In this document: piece after piece, positions 1 to 8,167 of the stretch
Layout of the letters: every line of letters starts with the position of its first letter
How positions within the stretch are numbered: position 1 is the stretch's first letter
Translations under genes and position numbers: made by a program
Notes under the pieces: model-generated
The model's input: the letters and a program-made list of their open reading frames with translations, nothing else
Databases searched by the model: none
Told to the model about the DNA's origin: nothing
Assembly (NCBI RefSeq): GCF_013363995.1
Contig: NZ_JABWGO010000005.1
Location: 204,711 to 268,710 of the forward strand
DNA: 64,000 nt
Direction: 5' to 3'
Source of the DNA: Nonomuraea rhodomycinica
GTDB lineage: Bacteria > Actinomycetota > Actinomycetes > Streptosporangiales > Streptosporangiaceae

Positions 1-2
1 TC

Positions 3-995
3 GGCGGCGGCGCGGTGGCCGGGGTGTTCCTGGCCTGCGCCGTCGTCTCGGCCGTGGTCGCCTCGGGGCTGACCGCGCAGGAGGCCGTGCCGGGCATCCC
101 CATGCCGGGCCCCGTCGTCGCGTACGGCCTGCCGGTCGTGCGGGTGGTGCTCGACCTGGCCGCCGTGGCGGTGGTCGGCATGAGCCTGCTGCCCAAGCTG
201 CTCGGCTTCGACCACCCCGGGCGCACCGAGCCGGTCATGCGCCGCGTGCGCCCGCTGACCGTCACCGCCGCCTGGGTGTGGGCGGCGAGCGCGCTGCTGA
301 CGATCGTGTTCCAGACGGCCGAGCTGAACCCCGGGTCCGTGCCCACGCCCGCGATGATCGCCGATTACGTGGACAGCGTCGGCACCGGGCAGGGGCTGCT
401 GTTCAGCGCCGCCTGCGCGCTGGCCGCGGCCGGCATCGGGCTCATGGCCGTGCGCTTCGGCGAGAAGGTCCCGGCCGAGCTGCGGATCGTGGTGGCGCTG
501 TTCGGGCTGCTGCCGATCCCGGTGACCGGCCACGCGGTGAACTCCGTCTGGCACGACCCGATCATGATCTCGATGGAGAGCCACGTGATGGGCGCGGCGG
601 CCTGGGCGGGCGGGCTGGCGGCGGTGACGGTGTTCGTCGCGCCGCGCCGCGAGCTGCTGGCGGTCGTGCTGCCGCGCTTCTCCAGGATCGCCACGGTCTG
701 CCTGCTGGTGGTGAGCCTGTCCGGGCTGGTCACGGGGCTCGGGACGATGGCGCTCACGCCCGGCGTCGAGCTGCCGGGCGCGATCCTCACCAGTGAGTAC
801 GGCCTGCTGGTGGTGGCCAAGCTGGCCCTGGCGGCGCTGCTGGTGCCGCTGGCCGCGCACATCCGCTTCCGGCTGCTGCCGGCGATCCGCGGCGGCGCGG
901 CCACGGCCGTGGTCGCGTGGGTGACGGCCGAGCTGGCCGTCATGGGCCTCGCCTACGGGGTCGCGGTGGCGATCACCCGGGCCTCGATCGGCTGA
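3..995 (+). CDS. CopD-family copper resistance membrane protein (5' end outside window)
   Basis: Polytopic inner-membrane protein, open to the left edge of the window, so the true start lies upstream; the first GTG in view is at 15. About eight hydrophobic segments are visible. The C-terminal half shows CopD-domain hallmarks: HVMGAAAWAGGL (His followed by W-x-G-G-L, near 590-620) and the TSEYGLLVVAKLALAALL segment near 790-840. CopD proteins are associated with copper uptake or resistance, often beside or fused to CopC. Its last 43 bases overlap the convergent membrane-protein gene. The family call is good; copper specificity is inferred. Confidence 0.8.
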   Translation, partial: GGGAVAGVFLACAVVSAVVASGLTAQEAVPGIPMPGPVVAYGLPVVRVVLDLAAVAVVGMSLLPKLLGFDHPGRTEPVMRRVRPLTVTAAWVWAASALLTIVFQTAELNPGSVPTPAMIADYVDSVGTGQGLLFSAACALAAAGIGLMAVRFGEKVPAELRIVVALFGLLPIPVTGHAVNSVWHDPIMISMESHVMGAAAWAGGLAAVTVFVAPRRELLAVVLPRFSRIATVCLLVVSLSGLVTGLGTMALTPGVELPGAILTSEYGLLVVAKLALAALLVPLAAHIRFRLLPAIRGGAATAVVAWVTAELAVMGLAYGVAVAITRASIG

Positions 996-2140
996 CGGCC
1001 CGCCCGGCCGCTCCACCACTCGAAGGCCAGCCAGGCGGCCAGCAGCCCCGCTCCCGCCCAGAGCGCCGAGCCGGCCGCCAGGGGCGGGGCGCCGAGCAGG
1101 CCGCTCTGGCCCTTGATCGCGCCGTACACCTGGCCCATGAGGGCGCTCTGCGCGGCCAGGGCGCCGTAGACGGCGGCGGTGACGCCGACGGACCCGACGA
1201 CCGCCCTGGCCACCGGCTGCCGCACCGCGAACGCGAGGTCCACGCACAGCCCGCCCACGACGAGGAAGAACGGCACGGCCGACGGCGGGAAGCCGGTGAA
1301 GGTGAGCAGCGGCCAGATCAGCGTGCGGAACCCGACGTAGGCCGCGGCCACCAGCGTCGCCGCGCCGAACCTGCCGATCAGCATGCGGGCCGCGACGAGC
1401 ACGCCGAGCCCGGCGACCACCGCGTACACGGGGTACAGGGCGTCCGGCACGGGCAGCGAGAACGCGGTCATCATCGCCCGGTCGACGGGCCGGCCCATCT
1501 GGTCGGCCGCGAACCGCAGCAGGATCGGCTCGGCGTAGGTGGCGTGGTTGTCCCACGCGCCGATCGACAGCACGCCGTACTCCTGGTGCTGCTCGGGGAA
1601 GTGCACGTTCTCCAGGAAGAACGCGAGGAACGCCCCCAGCAGCACCGTGCGCTCCCGCCCCGGAGGCGCCCCCATGAACCAGCCCCGGACCACCCCGGCG
1701 ATCATGAAGAACGTTCCAAGGTAGAGCATGATGTGCGACGGGCTCCACGAGGTGATGTCGAGCCCGTTGACGCGGTGGTTGATCAGGTCGAGCGGCACCG
1801 CGACCAGGAACACGCCGGTGCCCCACTGGATGAGCCGCAGGGCGGCCTTGTCCACGCCGTAGCCGGTGTAGCCGTGGACGATGGTCAGGCCGAGGGCCAC
1901 GGCGGTGCCGGCGGAGTTGAGCAGGTGGGGCGGGGCGAGGTCGTCGCGCAGCCACTTGAAGTGCCACGAGACGTCCCAGGCCGAGCCGAGCAGCTTGAGC
2001 GTGAGCGCCACCAGCCACCCGTAGTAGAGGACCCGGAACAGGTCGGGGGGCGTCTCCCGGCCCGCCGGCCCCCGCGTCCAGTAGGGGACCGCCCAGCCGG
2101 CGGCCTTTTTGATGATTGCTGGTGCGTTCACGGGCTGCAT
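953..2140 (-). CDS. conserved polytopic membrane protein of unknown function
   Basis: A 395-residue protein with roughly nine hydrophobic segments. Histidines and aromatics cluster at membrane edges (WDVSWHFKW, INHRVNG, SPSHIMLYLG, HFPEQHQEYG), which could bind a metal or haem. I do not recognise a named family. It ends inside the convergent CopD-like gene (43-base antisense overlap), and that adjacency hints at a role in metal handling, but this is inference only. The ATG start has a weak upstream AAG-type Shine-Dalgarno sequence. The start lies 135 bases from the divergent hydrolase-ABC gene, so the two probably share an intergenic control region. Confidence 0.75.
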   Translation of the reverse strand: MQPVNAPAIIKKAAGWAVPYWTRGPAGRETPPDLFRVLYYGWLVALTLKLLGSAWDVSWHFKWLRDDLAPPHLLNSAGTAVALGLTIVHGYTGYGVDKAALRLIQWGTGVFLVAVPLDLINHRVNGLDITSWSPSHIMLYLGTFFMIAGVVRGWFMGAPPGRERTVLLGAFLAFFLENVHFPEQHQEYGVLSIGAWDNHATYAEPILLRFAADQMGRPVDRAMMTAFSLPVPDALYPVYAVVAGLGVLVAARMLIGRFGAATLVAAAYVGFRTLIWPLLTFTGFPPSAVPFFLVVGGLCVDLAFAVRQPVARAVVGSVGVTAAVYGALAAQSALMGQVYGAIKGQSGLLGAPPLAAGSALWAGAGLLAAWLAFEWWSGRAGRQPIEARVIATATP

Positions 2141-2254
2141 CTTACGGCGATCGCGCCCGGGTCCATGCCCCTTTCAGCTCTGTCTGTGCCCGTCCGTGCC
2201 CCTGTGCGTCCGATGAACGTGAGCGGGCCCCATGATCTCAGGGTTCTCTCAGGT

Positions 2255-2274
2255 GCGGAAAGTAGGCTTTCCGC
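2255..2274 (+). promoter_or_regulatory. perfect 8-bp inverted repeat abutting the start of the hydrolase-ABC gene
   Basis: GCGGAAAG-TAGG-CTTTCCGC ends one base before the ATG at 2276, where a Shine-Dalgarno sequence would normally lie; none is visible. It could be an operator over a nearly leaderless start or a 5'-UTR hairpin. The symmetry is directly visible; its function is inferred. Confidence 0.5.
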
Positions 2275-2275
2275 C

Positions 2276-4822
2276 ATGAAACGTGTGGTCGCCCTCCTCG
2301 TGGTGCTCGTCCTCGCAGGAGTGGGGGCCTGGCTGGCCTGGCCGTCGGCGTCCGAGGTGCGCGCGACGGAGCAGCGGATCACCGTCCTCGACGGCCCGGC
2401 AGGCGACCAGCGTGTCGAGCTCGACACCGCCTTCTACCCGCCGTCCGGCGGCGGCCGGGCCCCGGCCGTGCTGCTCGCCCACGGGTTCGGCGGCGACAAG
2501 GACGGCATGCGCGCCCAGGCGCGGCGCCTGGCCGCCGACGGCTACGCCGTGCTCACCTGGTCGGCGCGCGGCTTCGGCGAGTCCACCGGGCAGATCGCGC
2601 TGAACTCCCCCGACTACGAGGTCAAGGACGTCAAGCAGCTCGTCGACTGGCTGGCCCGCCGGCCCGAGGTGCGGCTCGACGGGCCGGGCGACCCGCGCGT
2701 GGGCATCGCCGGCGGCTCGTACGGCGGCTCCATCGCGCTGATGACGGCCGCCCACGACTCCCGGATCGACGCGATCGTCCCGCAGATCACCTGGGCCGAC
2801 CTGGCCGACGCGCTGTTCCCCGACGCCACCGGCAAGGGGCCGGAGAACGGCGTGTTCAAGCGCATGTGGGCGGGCTTCTTCTTCGGCCGGGGCGGCGGCG
2901 AGATCCAGGGCCTGGGCGGCATGGCCGCGCGGGCCCAGGCTGACCGGCCGAGCGCCCCGGCCCGGCCGCTGACGGCCGAGGAGGCGCGCTGCGGCCGGTT
3001 CACGCCCGACATCTGCCGCGTCTACCAGCAGGTCGCCGAGACCGGCCGGGCCACGCCCGAGGCGGTCGCCCTGCTGCGCGCCTCCAGCCCGGTCACCGTG
3101 GCGGGCCGGATCAAGGCGCCGACGCTGCTCCTGCAGGGGCAGCGCGACTCGCTGTTCCCGCTCGGCCAGGCCGACGCCAACGCCAAGGCGATCGCCGCCG
3201 CCGGCACGCCGGTGAGCGTCGCCTGGTTCGACGGGGGCCACGACGGCGGCAACGGCGAGGCCGACTGGCTGTACGAGCAGACGGCCGCCTGGTTCGGCCG
3301 CCACCTCAAGGGTGACGGCTCCCCCGTCGCGAAGGCGTTCACGGTGACCCGCGACGCCGGACGCGACCCGGGCACCCGCCAGCGCATCCGCCTGCACCCC
3401 GAGACCGGCGCCTACCCCGGCCTCGGCGGCACCGCGACCACCCAGGTCACGCTCAGCGGCCCCGACCAGAACGTGGCCAACCCGCCCGGCGGCTCCCCCG
3501 CCGCGATCTCCACCGTGCCGGGGATCAGCGGCCTGCTGGGCGGCGCCGCCCAGAGCAACGTGAGCGTGTCGCTCGACATGCCGGGGCAGAGCGCCTCGTT
3601 CGAGTCGGCGCCGCTGGCCCGGCCGCTCCAGCTCACCGGCAGCCCCACCGTGCGGCTCAAGGTGTCGGGCAAGGGACAGGTGACGCTGTTCGCCAAGCTC
3701 CTCGACGTGGCCGACGGCGTGCAGCCGCCCACGCTGCCCGCCGGGCTGGTCGCGCCGTTCCGGGTGACGATCCCCGAGGGCGCCTCCGGCGCGGAGGCCA
3801 CGGTGACGCTGCCGGCGGTCGACCACCTCTTCGCCGCCGGCCACCGGCTGCGGCTGACGGTCTCGACCACCGACATGGGCTACGCGACGCCCGCGCAGGC
3901 GGCCTCGTACCAGGTGGGCCTGGCCTCGGCGGCGCTGGCCGTGCCGACCGTCGCCGCGCTGGAGACGCCCGCGACGGGCGTGGCCTGGTGGGTGTGGGCG
4001 ATGCCGCTCGTCGCCGTCGCCGTGGCCGTGGTGCTGCTGGTGACAGGGCGGACGCGGGCCGTGCCCGCGTCCGGCTCCGGCGCGGACGTGCCGCTGGAGA
4101 TCAGCGGGCTGACCAAGGCGTACCGCAACGGCGAGAAGGCGGTGGACGGGCTGTCGTTCCGGGTGGAGCGCGGCCAGGTGCTCGGCCTGCTCGGCCCCAA
4201 CGGCGCGGGCAAGACCACCACGATGCGCATGATGATGGGCCTCATCCGCCCCGACGACGGCGAGATCCGCATCTTCGGCGAGCCCGTCGCCCCCGGGGCG
4301 CCGGTGCTGTCGCGGCTCGGCTCGTTCGTCGAGGGGCCCGGCTTCCTGCCGCACCTGTCCGGGCGCGAGAACCTGGAGCTCTACTGGGCGGCGACCGGCC
4401 GGCCCGCCGAGGACGCGCGCTTCGCCGAGGCGCTGGAGATCGCGGGCCTGGGCAAGGCCCTGGAGCGGGCCGTGCGCACGTACTCGCAGGGCATGCGGCA
4501 GCGGCTGGCCATCGCCCAGGCGATGCTGGGCCTGCCCGACCTGCTCGTGCTCGACGAGCCCACCAACGGGCTCGACCCGCCCCAGATCCGCGAGATGCGC
4601 GAGGTGCTCAAGCGCTACGCCCGCGACGGCCGCACGGTCATCGTCTCCAGCCACCTGCTGGCGGAGGTGGAGCAGACCTGCAGCCACGTCGTGGTCATGC
4701 ACCGGGGCCGCCTGGTGTCCAGCGGCCCGGTGTCCGTGCTGCTCGCCGGGGCGGTGCCGGCCAACGGGCACGGTCCCCGGCTCGAAGACGTGTTCCTCGA
4801 CCTCATCGGAGACAAGTCGTGA
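2276..4822 (+). CDS. S15/CocE-type alpha/beta hydrolase fused to an ABC transporter ATPase
   Basis: An 848-residue two-module protein. Residues 1-24 form a signal anchor. Residues 50-560 form an X-Pro dipeptidyl-peptidase/CocE-like hydrolase with an HGFGGDKDG oxyanion region and nucleophile Ser148 in GGSYGGS, followed by the beta-sandwich typical of the S15 family. A transmembrane helix lies near 567-590. Residues 600-848 are a complete ABC ATPase: Walker A GPNGAGKTT (640-648), signature YSQGM (736-740), and Walker B with D-loop LLVLDEPTNGLD near 754. The single helix would put the hydrolase outside and the ATPase in the cytosol. The permease follows with a 4-base GTGA overlap, so a complete ABC-2 exporter is encoded. 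The ATG was chosen because the signal anchor begins there. Confidence 0.88.
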   Translation: MKRVVALLVVLVLAGVGAWLAWPSASEVRATEQRITVLDGPAGDQRVELDTAFYPPSGGGRAPAVLLAHGFGGDKDGMRAQARRLAADGYAVLTWSARGFGESTGQIALNSPDYEVKDVKQLVDWLARRPEVRLDGPGDPRVGIAGGSYGGSIALMTAAHDSRIDAIVPQITWADLADALFPDATGKGPENGVFKRMWAGFFFGRGGGEIQGLGGMAARAQADRPSAPARPLTAEEARCGRFTPDICRVYQQVAETGRATPEAVALLRASSPVTVAGRIKAPTLLLQGQRDSLFPLGQADANAKAIAAAGTPVSVAWFDGGHDGGNGEADWLYEQTAAWFGRHLKGDGSPVAKAFTVTRDAGRDPGTRQRIRLHPETGAYPGLGGTATTQVTLSGPDQNVANPPGGSPAAISTVPGISGLLGGAAQSNVSVSLDMPGQSASFESAPLARPLQLTGSPTVRLKVSGKGQVTLFAKLLDVADGVQPPTLPAGLVAPFRVTIPEGASGAEATVTLPAVDHLFAAGHRLRLTVSTTDMGYATPAQAASYQVGLASAALAVPTVAALETPATGVAWWVWAMPLVAVAVAVVLLVTGRTRAVPASGSGADVPLEISGLTKAYRNGEKAVDGLSFRVERGQVLGLLGPNGAGKTTTMRMMMGLIRPDDGEIRIFGEPVAPGAPVLSRLGSFVEGPGFLPHLSGRENLELYWAATGRPAEDARFAEALEIAGLGKALERAVRTYSQGMRQRLAIAQAMLGLPDLLVLDEPTNGLDPPQIREMREVLKRYARDGRTVIVSSHLLAEVEQTCSHVVVMHRGRLVSSGPVSVLLAGAVPANGHGPRLEDVFLDLIGDKS

Positions 4823-5706
4823 CCACCACCGCCCCCGGCCCCGCGCGGGCATCCGGTCACGCGCACGCGCCCGGCTACGCGCCGGGCCGCACGCTGCCCC
4901 TGCGCGTGGAGATCGTCCGGCAGTTCAAGCGCCGGCGCACGCTGGCCATGTTCGGGCTGCTGCTGGCGCTGCCCTGGATCCTCGTGCTCGCCTTCCAGCT
5001 CGGCCCGCAGAGCGGCGGCCAGCAGCAGGCGTCGCTGCGCGTCTCCGACCTGGCGACCGCCGGCGGGCTGAACTTCGCGGCGTTCGTGCTGTCGGTGTCG
5101 GCCAACTTCCTGCTCGTGGTGGCCGTGGCGCTGTTCTGCGGCGACACGGTCTCCAGCGAGGCGAGCTGGTCGTCGCTGCGCTACCTGCTGGCCGCGCCGG
5201 TGCCGCGCGACCGGCTGCTGCGGCAGAAGCTCGTCGTGGCGCTCGGCTACTCGGCGACCGCGGTGGTCGTCCTGCCGCTGATGGCGCTGCTCGCGGGCAC
5301 GCTCGCGTTCGGCTGGAACGACATCCAGGTGCCCGGCACGGGCGAGACGATCCCGGCGCTCGACGTGCTGCCGCGCTTCGGGATCGTCGTGGCGTACGCG
5401 CTGGTGAGCCAGCTCGTGGTGGCGGCGCTGGCCTTCCTGATCTCGACGGCCACCGACTCTCCGCTCGGCGCGGTGGGCGGGGCCGTGGGGCTGTGGATCG
5501 TCAGCACCATCCTGCAGGCGGTGGAGGCGCTCGGGCCGGCCCGGGAGTTCCTGCCGACGTTCTGGAACACCGCGTGGCTGGACGCGCTCGCGCCCGAGCC
5601 GGACCTGAGCGGGATGATCAGGGGCGCGTCGGTGTCGGTGACCTACGCGGCCGTGCTGATCGCGGTGGCGTTCCGCCGGTTCCGCCGCAAGGACGTCGTC
5701 AGCTGA
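4819..5706 (+). CDS. ABC-2 type transporter permease
   Basis: A 295-residue integral membrane protein with six predicted hydrophobic segments after a cytosolic N-terminus containing VEIVRQFKRRRT. The layout (early charged coupling segment, SSEASWSSLRYLLAAPVPRDRLL, then paired helices) fits ABC-2 permeases such as those of antibiotic or lipid exporters. The GTG start overlaps the stop of the hydrolase-ATPase gene (GTGA), so it is translationally coupled and almost certainly the partner of that ATPase. The substrate is unknown. Confidence 0.88.
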   Translation: MTTTAPGPARASGHAHAPGYAPGRTLPLRVEIVRQFKRRRTLAMFGLLLALPWILVLAFQLGPQSGGQQQASLRVSDLATAGGLNFAAFVLSVSANFLLVVAVALFCGDTVSSEASWSSLRYLLAAPVPRDRLLRQKLVVALGYSATAVVVLPLMALLAGTLAFGWNDIQVPGTGETIPALDVLPRFGIVVAYALVSQLVVAALAFLISTATDSPLGAVGGAVGLWIVSTILQAVEALGPAREFLPTFWNTAWLDALAPEPDLSGMIRGASVSVTYAAVLIAVAFRRFRRKDVVS

Positions 5707-5722
5707 GGGGGCCGCTGGAGGG

Positions 5723-5848
5723 TCAGCCCCAGTGCGGGGGCTTGTTGTCGAGGTAGAAGGCGTCGGCGTCGTCGTCGCGCTCGTCGCCCCAGCCGAGGTC
5801 GGTGTCGTCGGAGGTCTGCTCCGGGAGATACTCGCTCACGGCATACAT
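5723..5848 (-). CDS. small acidic conserved protein (41 aa)
   Basis: This short reading frame encodes 41 residues, from MYAVSEYLPEQ through TDLGWGDERDDDADAF to NKPPHWG. Its acidic middle and strict DLGWGDE and PPHWG endings match a type of tiny actinobacterial protein usually annotated as hypothetical. GTG at 5839, three codons in, is an alternative start. It lies convergent to the ABC permease, separated by 16 bases. The coding call rests on amino-acid pattern and codon bias rather than length. Function is unknown. Confidence 0.65.
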   Translation of the reverse strand: MYAVSEYLPEQTSDDTDLGWGDERDDDADAFYLDNKPPHWG

Positions 5849-5961
5849 GCTATCGAGACGTACAAACCTGACCCCTCGGGCCGCGCGGGAGGCCGGACAT
5901 CGGCGGGCGGCGAGGGTACGATGCCAGGGCAGGTGTCGCCTACCCCCACGTGAGGCTGCCG

Positions 5962-8067
5962 ATGGCCACCCCGACCGGCTGGCGGCGAGAGGGCAATCTG
6001 CCGGCGGAGCTCACGAGCTTCGTGGGGCGCACACGCCTTCTCGCCAACCTCAAGCGCCATCTCGGCGAGTCACGGCTGGTCACCGTGACCGGAATCGGCG
6101 GGGTCGGCAAGTCGCGCACCGTGCTGCGGCTGGCCCACCAGGTGCGCGCCCAGTACGAGGACGGCGTCTGGTTCGCCGACCTGGCCCGGCTGCAGGACTC
6201 CGGCATGGTCCGGCACACCATCGCCTCGGCGCTGGGCATCGCCGACCAGTCCTCGCGGGCCGCCTCCGAGACGCTGTCGGAGTGGGTCGGCGACCGCGAC
6301 ATGCTGCTCATCATCGACACCTGCGAGCACCTCGTGCAGGGCTGCGCCGAGCTGGTCGAGGAGCTGCTGGAGAGCAATCCCCGGCTGAAGGTGCTGGCCA
6401 CCAGCCGCCAGTCGCTGCACCTGCCGTACGAGCACGTGGTGCCGGTGCCACCGCTCCAGGTGCCGGGCGACGACCCGGCGGAGAGCCTGTTCACCAACGA
6501 GTCGGTGCAGCTGTTCGCGGCGCGGGCCGGGGCCGTGGTGCCCGACTTCGTGCTCGACGAGCGCAACATCGGCGCGGTGGCCGAGCTGTGCCGGCGGCTC
6601 GACGGCATCCCGCTGGCCATCGAGCTGGCGGCCGTGCGCCTGCGCGCCCTGTCGGTGGAGCAGATCGTGGAGCTGCTGGCCGACCGGTTCAGCCTGCTGG
6701 CGGGCGCCAGCCGCACCGCGTTGCCGCGCCACCAGACGCTGCGGGCGGCGATCGGCTGGAGCCACGAGCTGTGCGACCCGGCGGAGCGGCTGCTGTGGGC
6801 GCGGCTGTCGGTGTTCGCCGGCGACTTCGAGCTGGACGCGGCGCGGTTCGTCTGCGCCGACGAGCGGCTGCCCGCCGAGCGCATCACCGACCTGGTGACC
6901 GGGCTGGTGGAGAAGTCGGTGCTGCTCATCCGGAGCAACCACGCGGGCGTGCGCTACAAACTGATCGACACGCTGGCCGAGTACGGCGAGGAGTGGCTGG
7001 ACAAGCTGGGCGAGCGCGAGCGCATGCGCCAGCAGCACCTCGACTACTACCTGGCCCTCGCCCAGCGCGGCGAGGACGCGTGGTCCGGGCCGCGGCAGAT
7101 CTACTGGTTCGTCCGGATGCGCCAGGAGCACGACAACGTGCGCGTCGCGCTGGAGCACGCGCTGCGCACGCCCGGCTCGGCGGCCCAGGCGCTGACGCTG
7201 CTGTCGTCGCTGTGGTTCATGTGGGTGTGCTGCGGCTTCGCCCGCGAGGGCCGCCTGTACCTGGAGCGGGCGCTGCACGCCAACCCGGGCGTGAGCAAGG
7301 AGCGCTGCAAGGCGCTGTGGGTGCTGTCGTACGTCCGCAGCGCCCAGGGCGACAGCGCGGGCGCCCTGGAGGCGGCCGAGCAGTGCAGCAGCGAGGCGGT
7401 CCGGGTCGGCGACTCCAAGGCCGTCATCCTCGCCTCGAAGATGCAGGGCACGGCGGCGCTGCTCCAGGGCGACCTGCAGAAGGCCAGCGCGCTGCTCGGC
7501 GTGGCGATCGAGTTCAACACCGACAACAAGGAGCTCAACCCGGGTCTGCTGCCCGCGATCGTCGAGCTGTCGCTGGTGCTGTCGTCGCAGGGCGAGCTGT
7601 ACGAGGCCGAGTCGCTGCTGGTCGACTGCCTGCAGGTGTTCCGGGAGCGGGGCGAGCTGTGGGTCAGCTCGTACGCGCAGTGGGCGCTGTCGATCACCCG
7701 GCTGGCGACCCGGCGGACCAGCCAGGCGCTGGAGAGCGCCCGCGAGGGCGTGCGGATCAAGCGCTACTTCCACGACACGCTCGGCACGCTGCTCGGGCTG
7801 GAGACCATGGCCCGCATCTTCGCCGCCGACGAGCAGTTCGAGACGGCGGCCAAGCTCCTCGGCGCGCTGCAGCAGAACTGGCGCACGGCCGGCCTGCCGA
7901 TGCTCGGCGCGCCGTTCCTGACCGGCGACCACGAGCGGTGCATCAAGGAGTGCCAGAAGGCGCTGGGCGAGGCGGCCTACCGGGCCGCCTTCGACGAGGG
8001 CGCGCGGCTCGACCTCGACGAGGTGTCCGCGCTCGCGCTGGGCGAGCTGGACACCCCGGACGCCTGA
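5962..8067 (+). CDS. STAND/NB-ARC-type ATPase with TPR-like C-terminus, AfsR/LuxR-related
   Basis: A 701-residue signalling ATPase of the group usually annotated 'predicted ATPase' (COG3903). It opens with the characteristic LPAELTSFVGR segment, then Walker A GIGGVGKS (44-51) and Walker B MLLIIDTCEH near 114-123. The winged-helix relay region is GIPLAIELAAVRLRAL, and an alpha-helical TPR-like half follows. Relatives often carry a LuxR HTH or SARP domain; neither is present here, so it probably acts through a partner. ATG at 5962 is preferred over GTG at 5950 because TGAGG lies six bases upstream. Confidence 0.82.
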   Translation: MATPTGWRREGNLPAELTSFVGRTRLLANLKRHLGESRLVTVTGIGGVGKSRTVLRLAHQVRAQYEDGVWFADLARLQDSGMVRHTIASALGIADQSSRAASETLSEWVGDRDMLLIIDTCEHLVQGCAELVEELLESNPRLKVLATSRQSLHLPYEHVVPVPPLQVPGDDPAESLFTNESVQLFAARAGAVVPDFVLDERNIGAVAELCRRLDGIPLAIELAAVRLRALSVEQIVELLADRFSLLAGASRTALPRHQTLRAAIGWSHELCDPAERLLWARLSVFAGDFELDAARFVCADERLPAERITDLVTGLVEKSVLLIRSNHAGVRYKLIDTLAEYGEEWLDKLGERERMRQQHLDYYLALAQRGEDAWSGPRQIYWFVRMRQEHDNVRVALEHALRTPGSAAQALTLLSSLWFMWVCCGFAREGRLYLERALHANPGVSKERCKALWVLSYVRSAQGDSAGALEAAEQCSSEAVRVGDSKAVILASKMQGTAALLQGDLQKASALLGVAIEFNTDNKELNPGLLPAIVELSLVLSSQGELYEAESLLVDCLQVFRERGELWVSSYAQWALSITRLATRRTSQALESAREGVRIKRYFHDTLGTLLGLETMARIFAADEQFETAAKLLGALQQNWRTAGLPMLGAPFLTGDHERCIKECQKALGEAAYRAAFDEGARLDLDEVSALALGELDTPDA

Positions 8068-8083
8068 CCCTCTGGCGGGCCTG

Positions 8084-8165
8084 CCCGGGGCGGGCGCCGG
8101 GCGACCCGCGCGGCCCCGGGCGGCCCCGGGGCGGGCGCCGGGCGACCGGCGCGGCCCCGGGCGGG
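8084..8165. repeat. 41-bp direct repeat, two copies, between convergent genes
   Basis: Two nearly identical GC-only copies, each starting CCCGGGGCGGGCGCCGGGCG, begin at 8084 and 8125. One substitution is visible in the middle. They fill almost the whole gap between the ATPase stop (8067) and the terpene synthase stop (8168) and contain self-complementary GGGCGCCC-like cores. They could act as a bidirectional transcription block; that is inference. Confidence 0.7.
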
Positions 8166-8167
8166 CG

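Noticed and set aside
917..2275. In-frame upstream extension of the hydrolase-ABC gene (453 more codons)
   Set aside because: It is antisense to the polytopic membrane protein, its composition is Arg/Gly/His-rich shadow sequence, and the signal anchor begins at ATG 2276.
2249..4852. 867-codon minus-strand frame opposite the hydrolase-ABC gene
   Set aside because: It is a high-GC shadow frame: mostly Arg, Gly, Ala, His and Leu with no motif, while the plus strand carries clear catalytic motifs.
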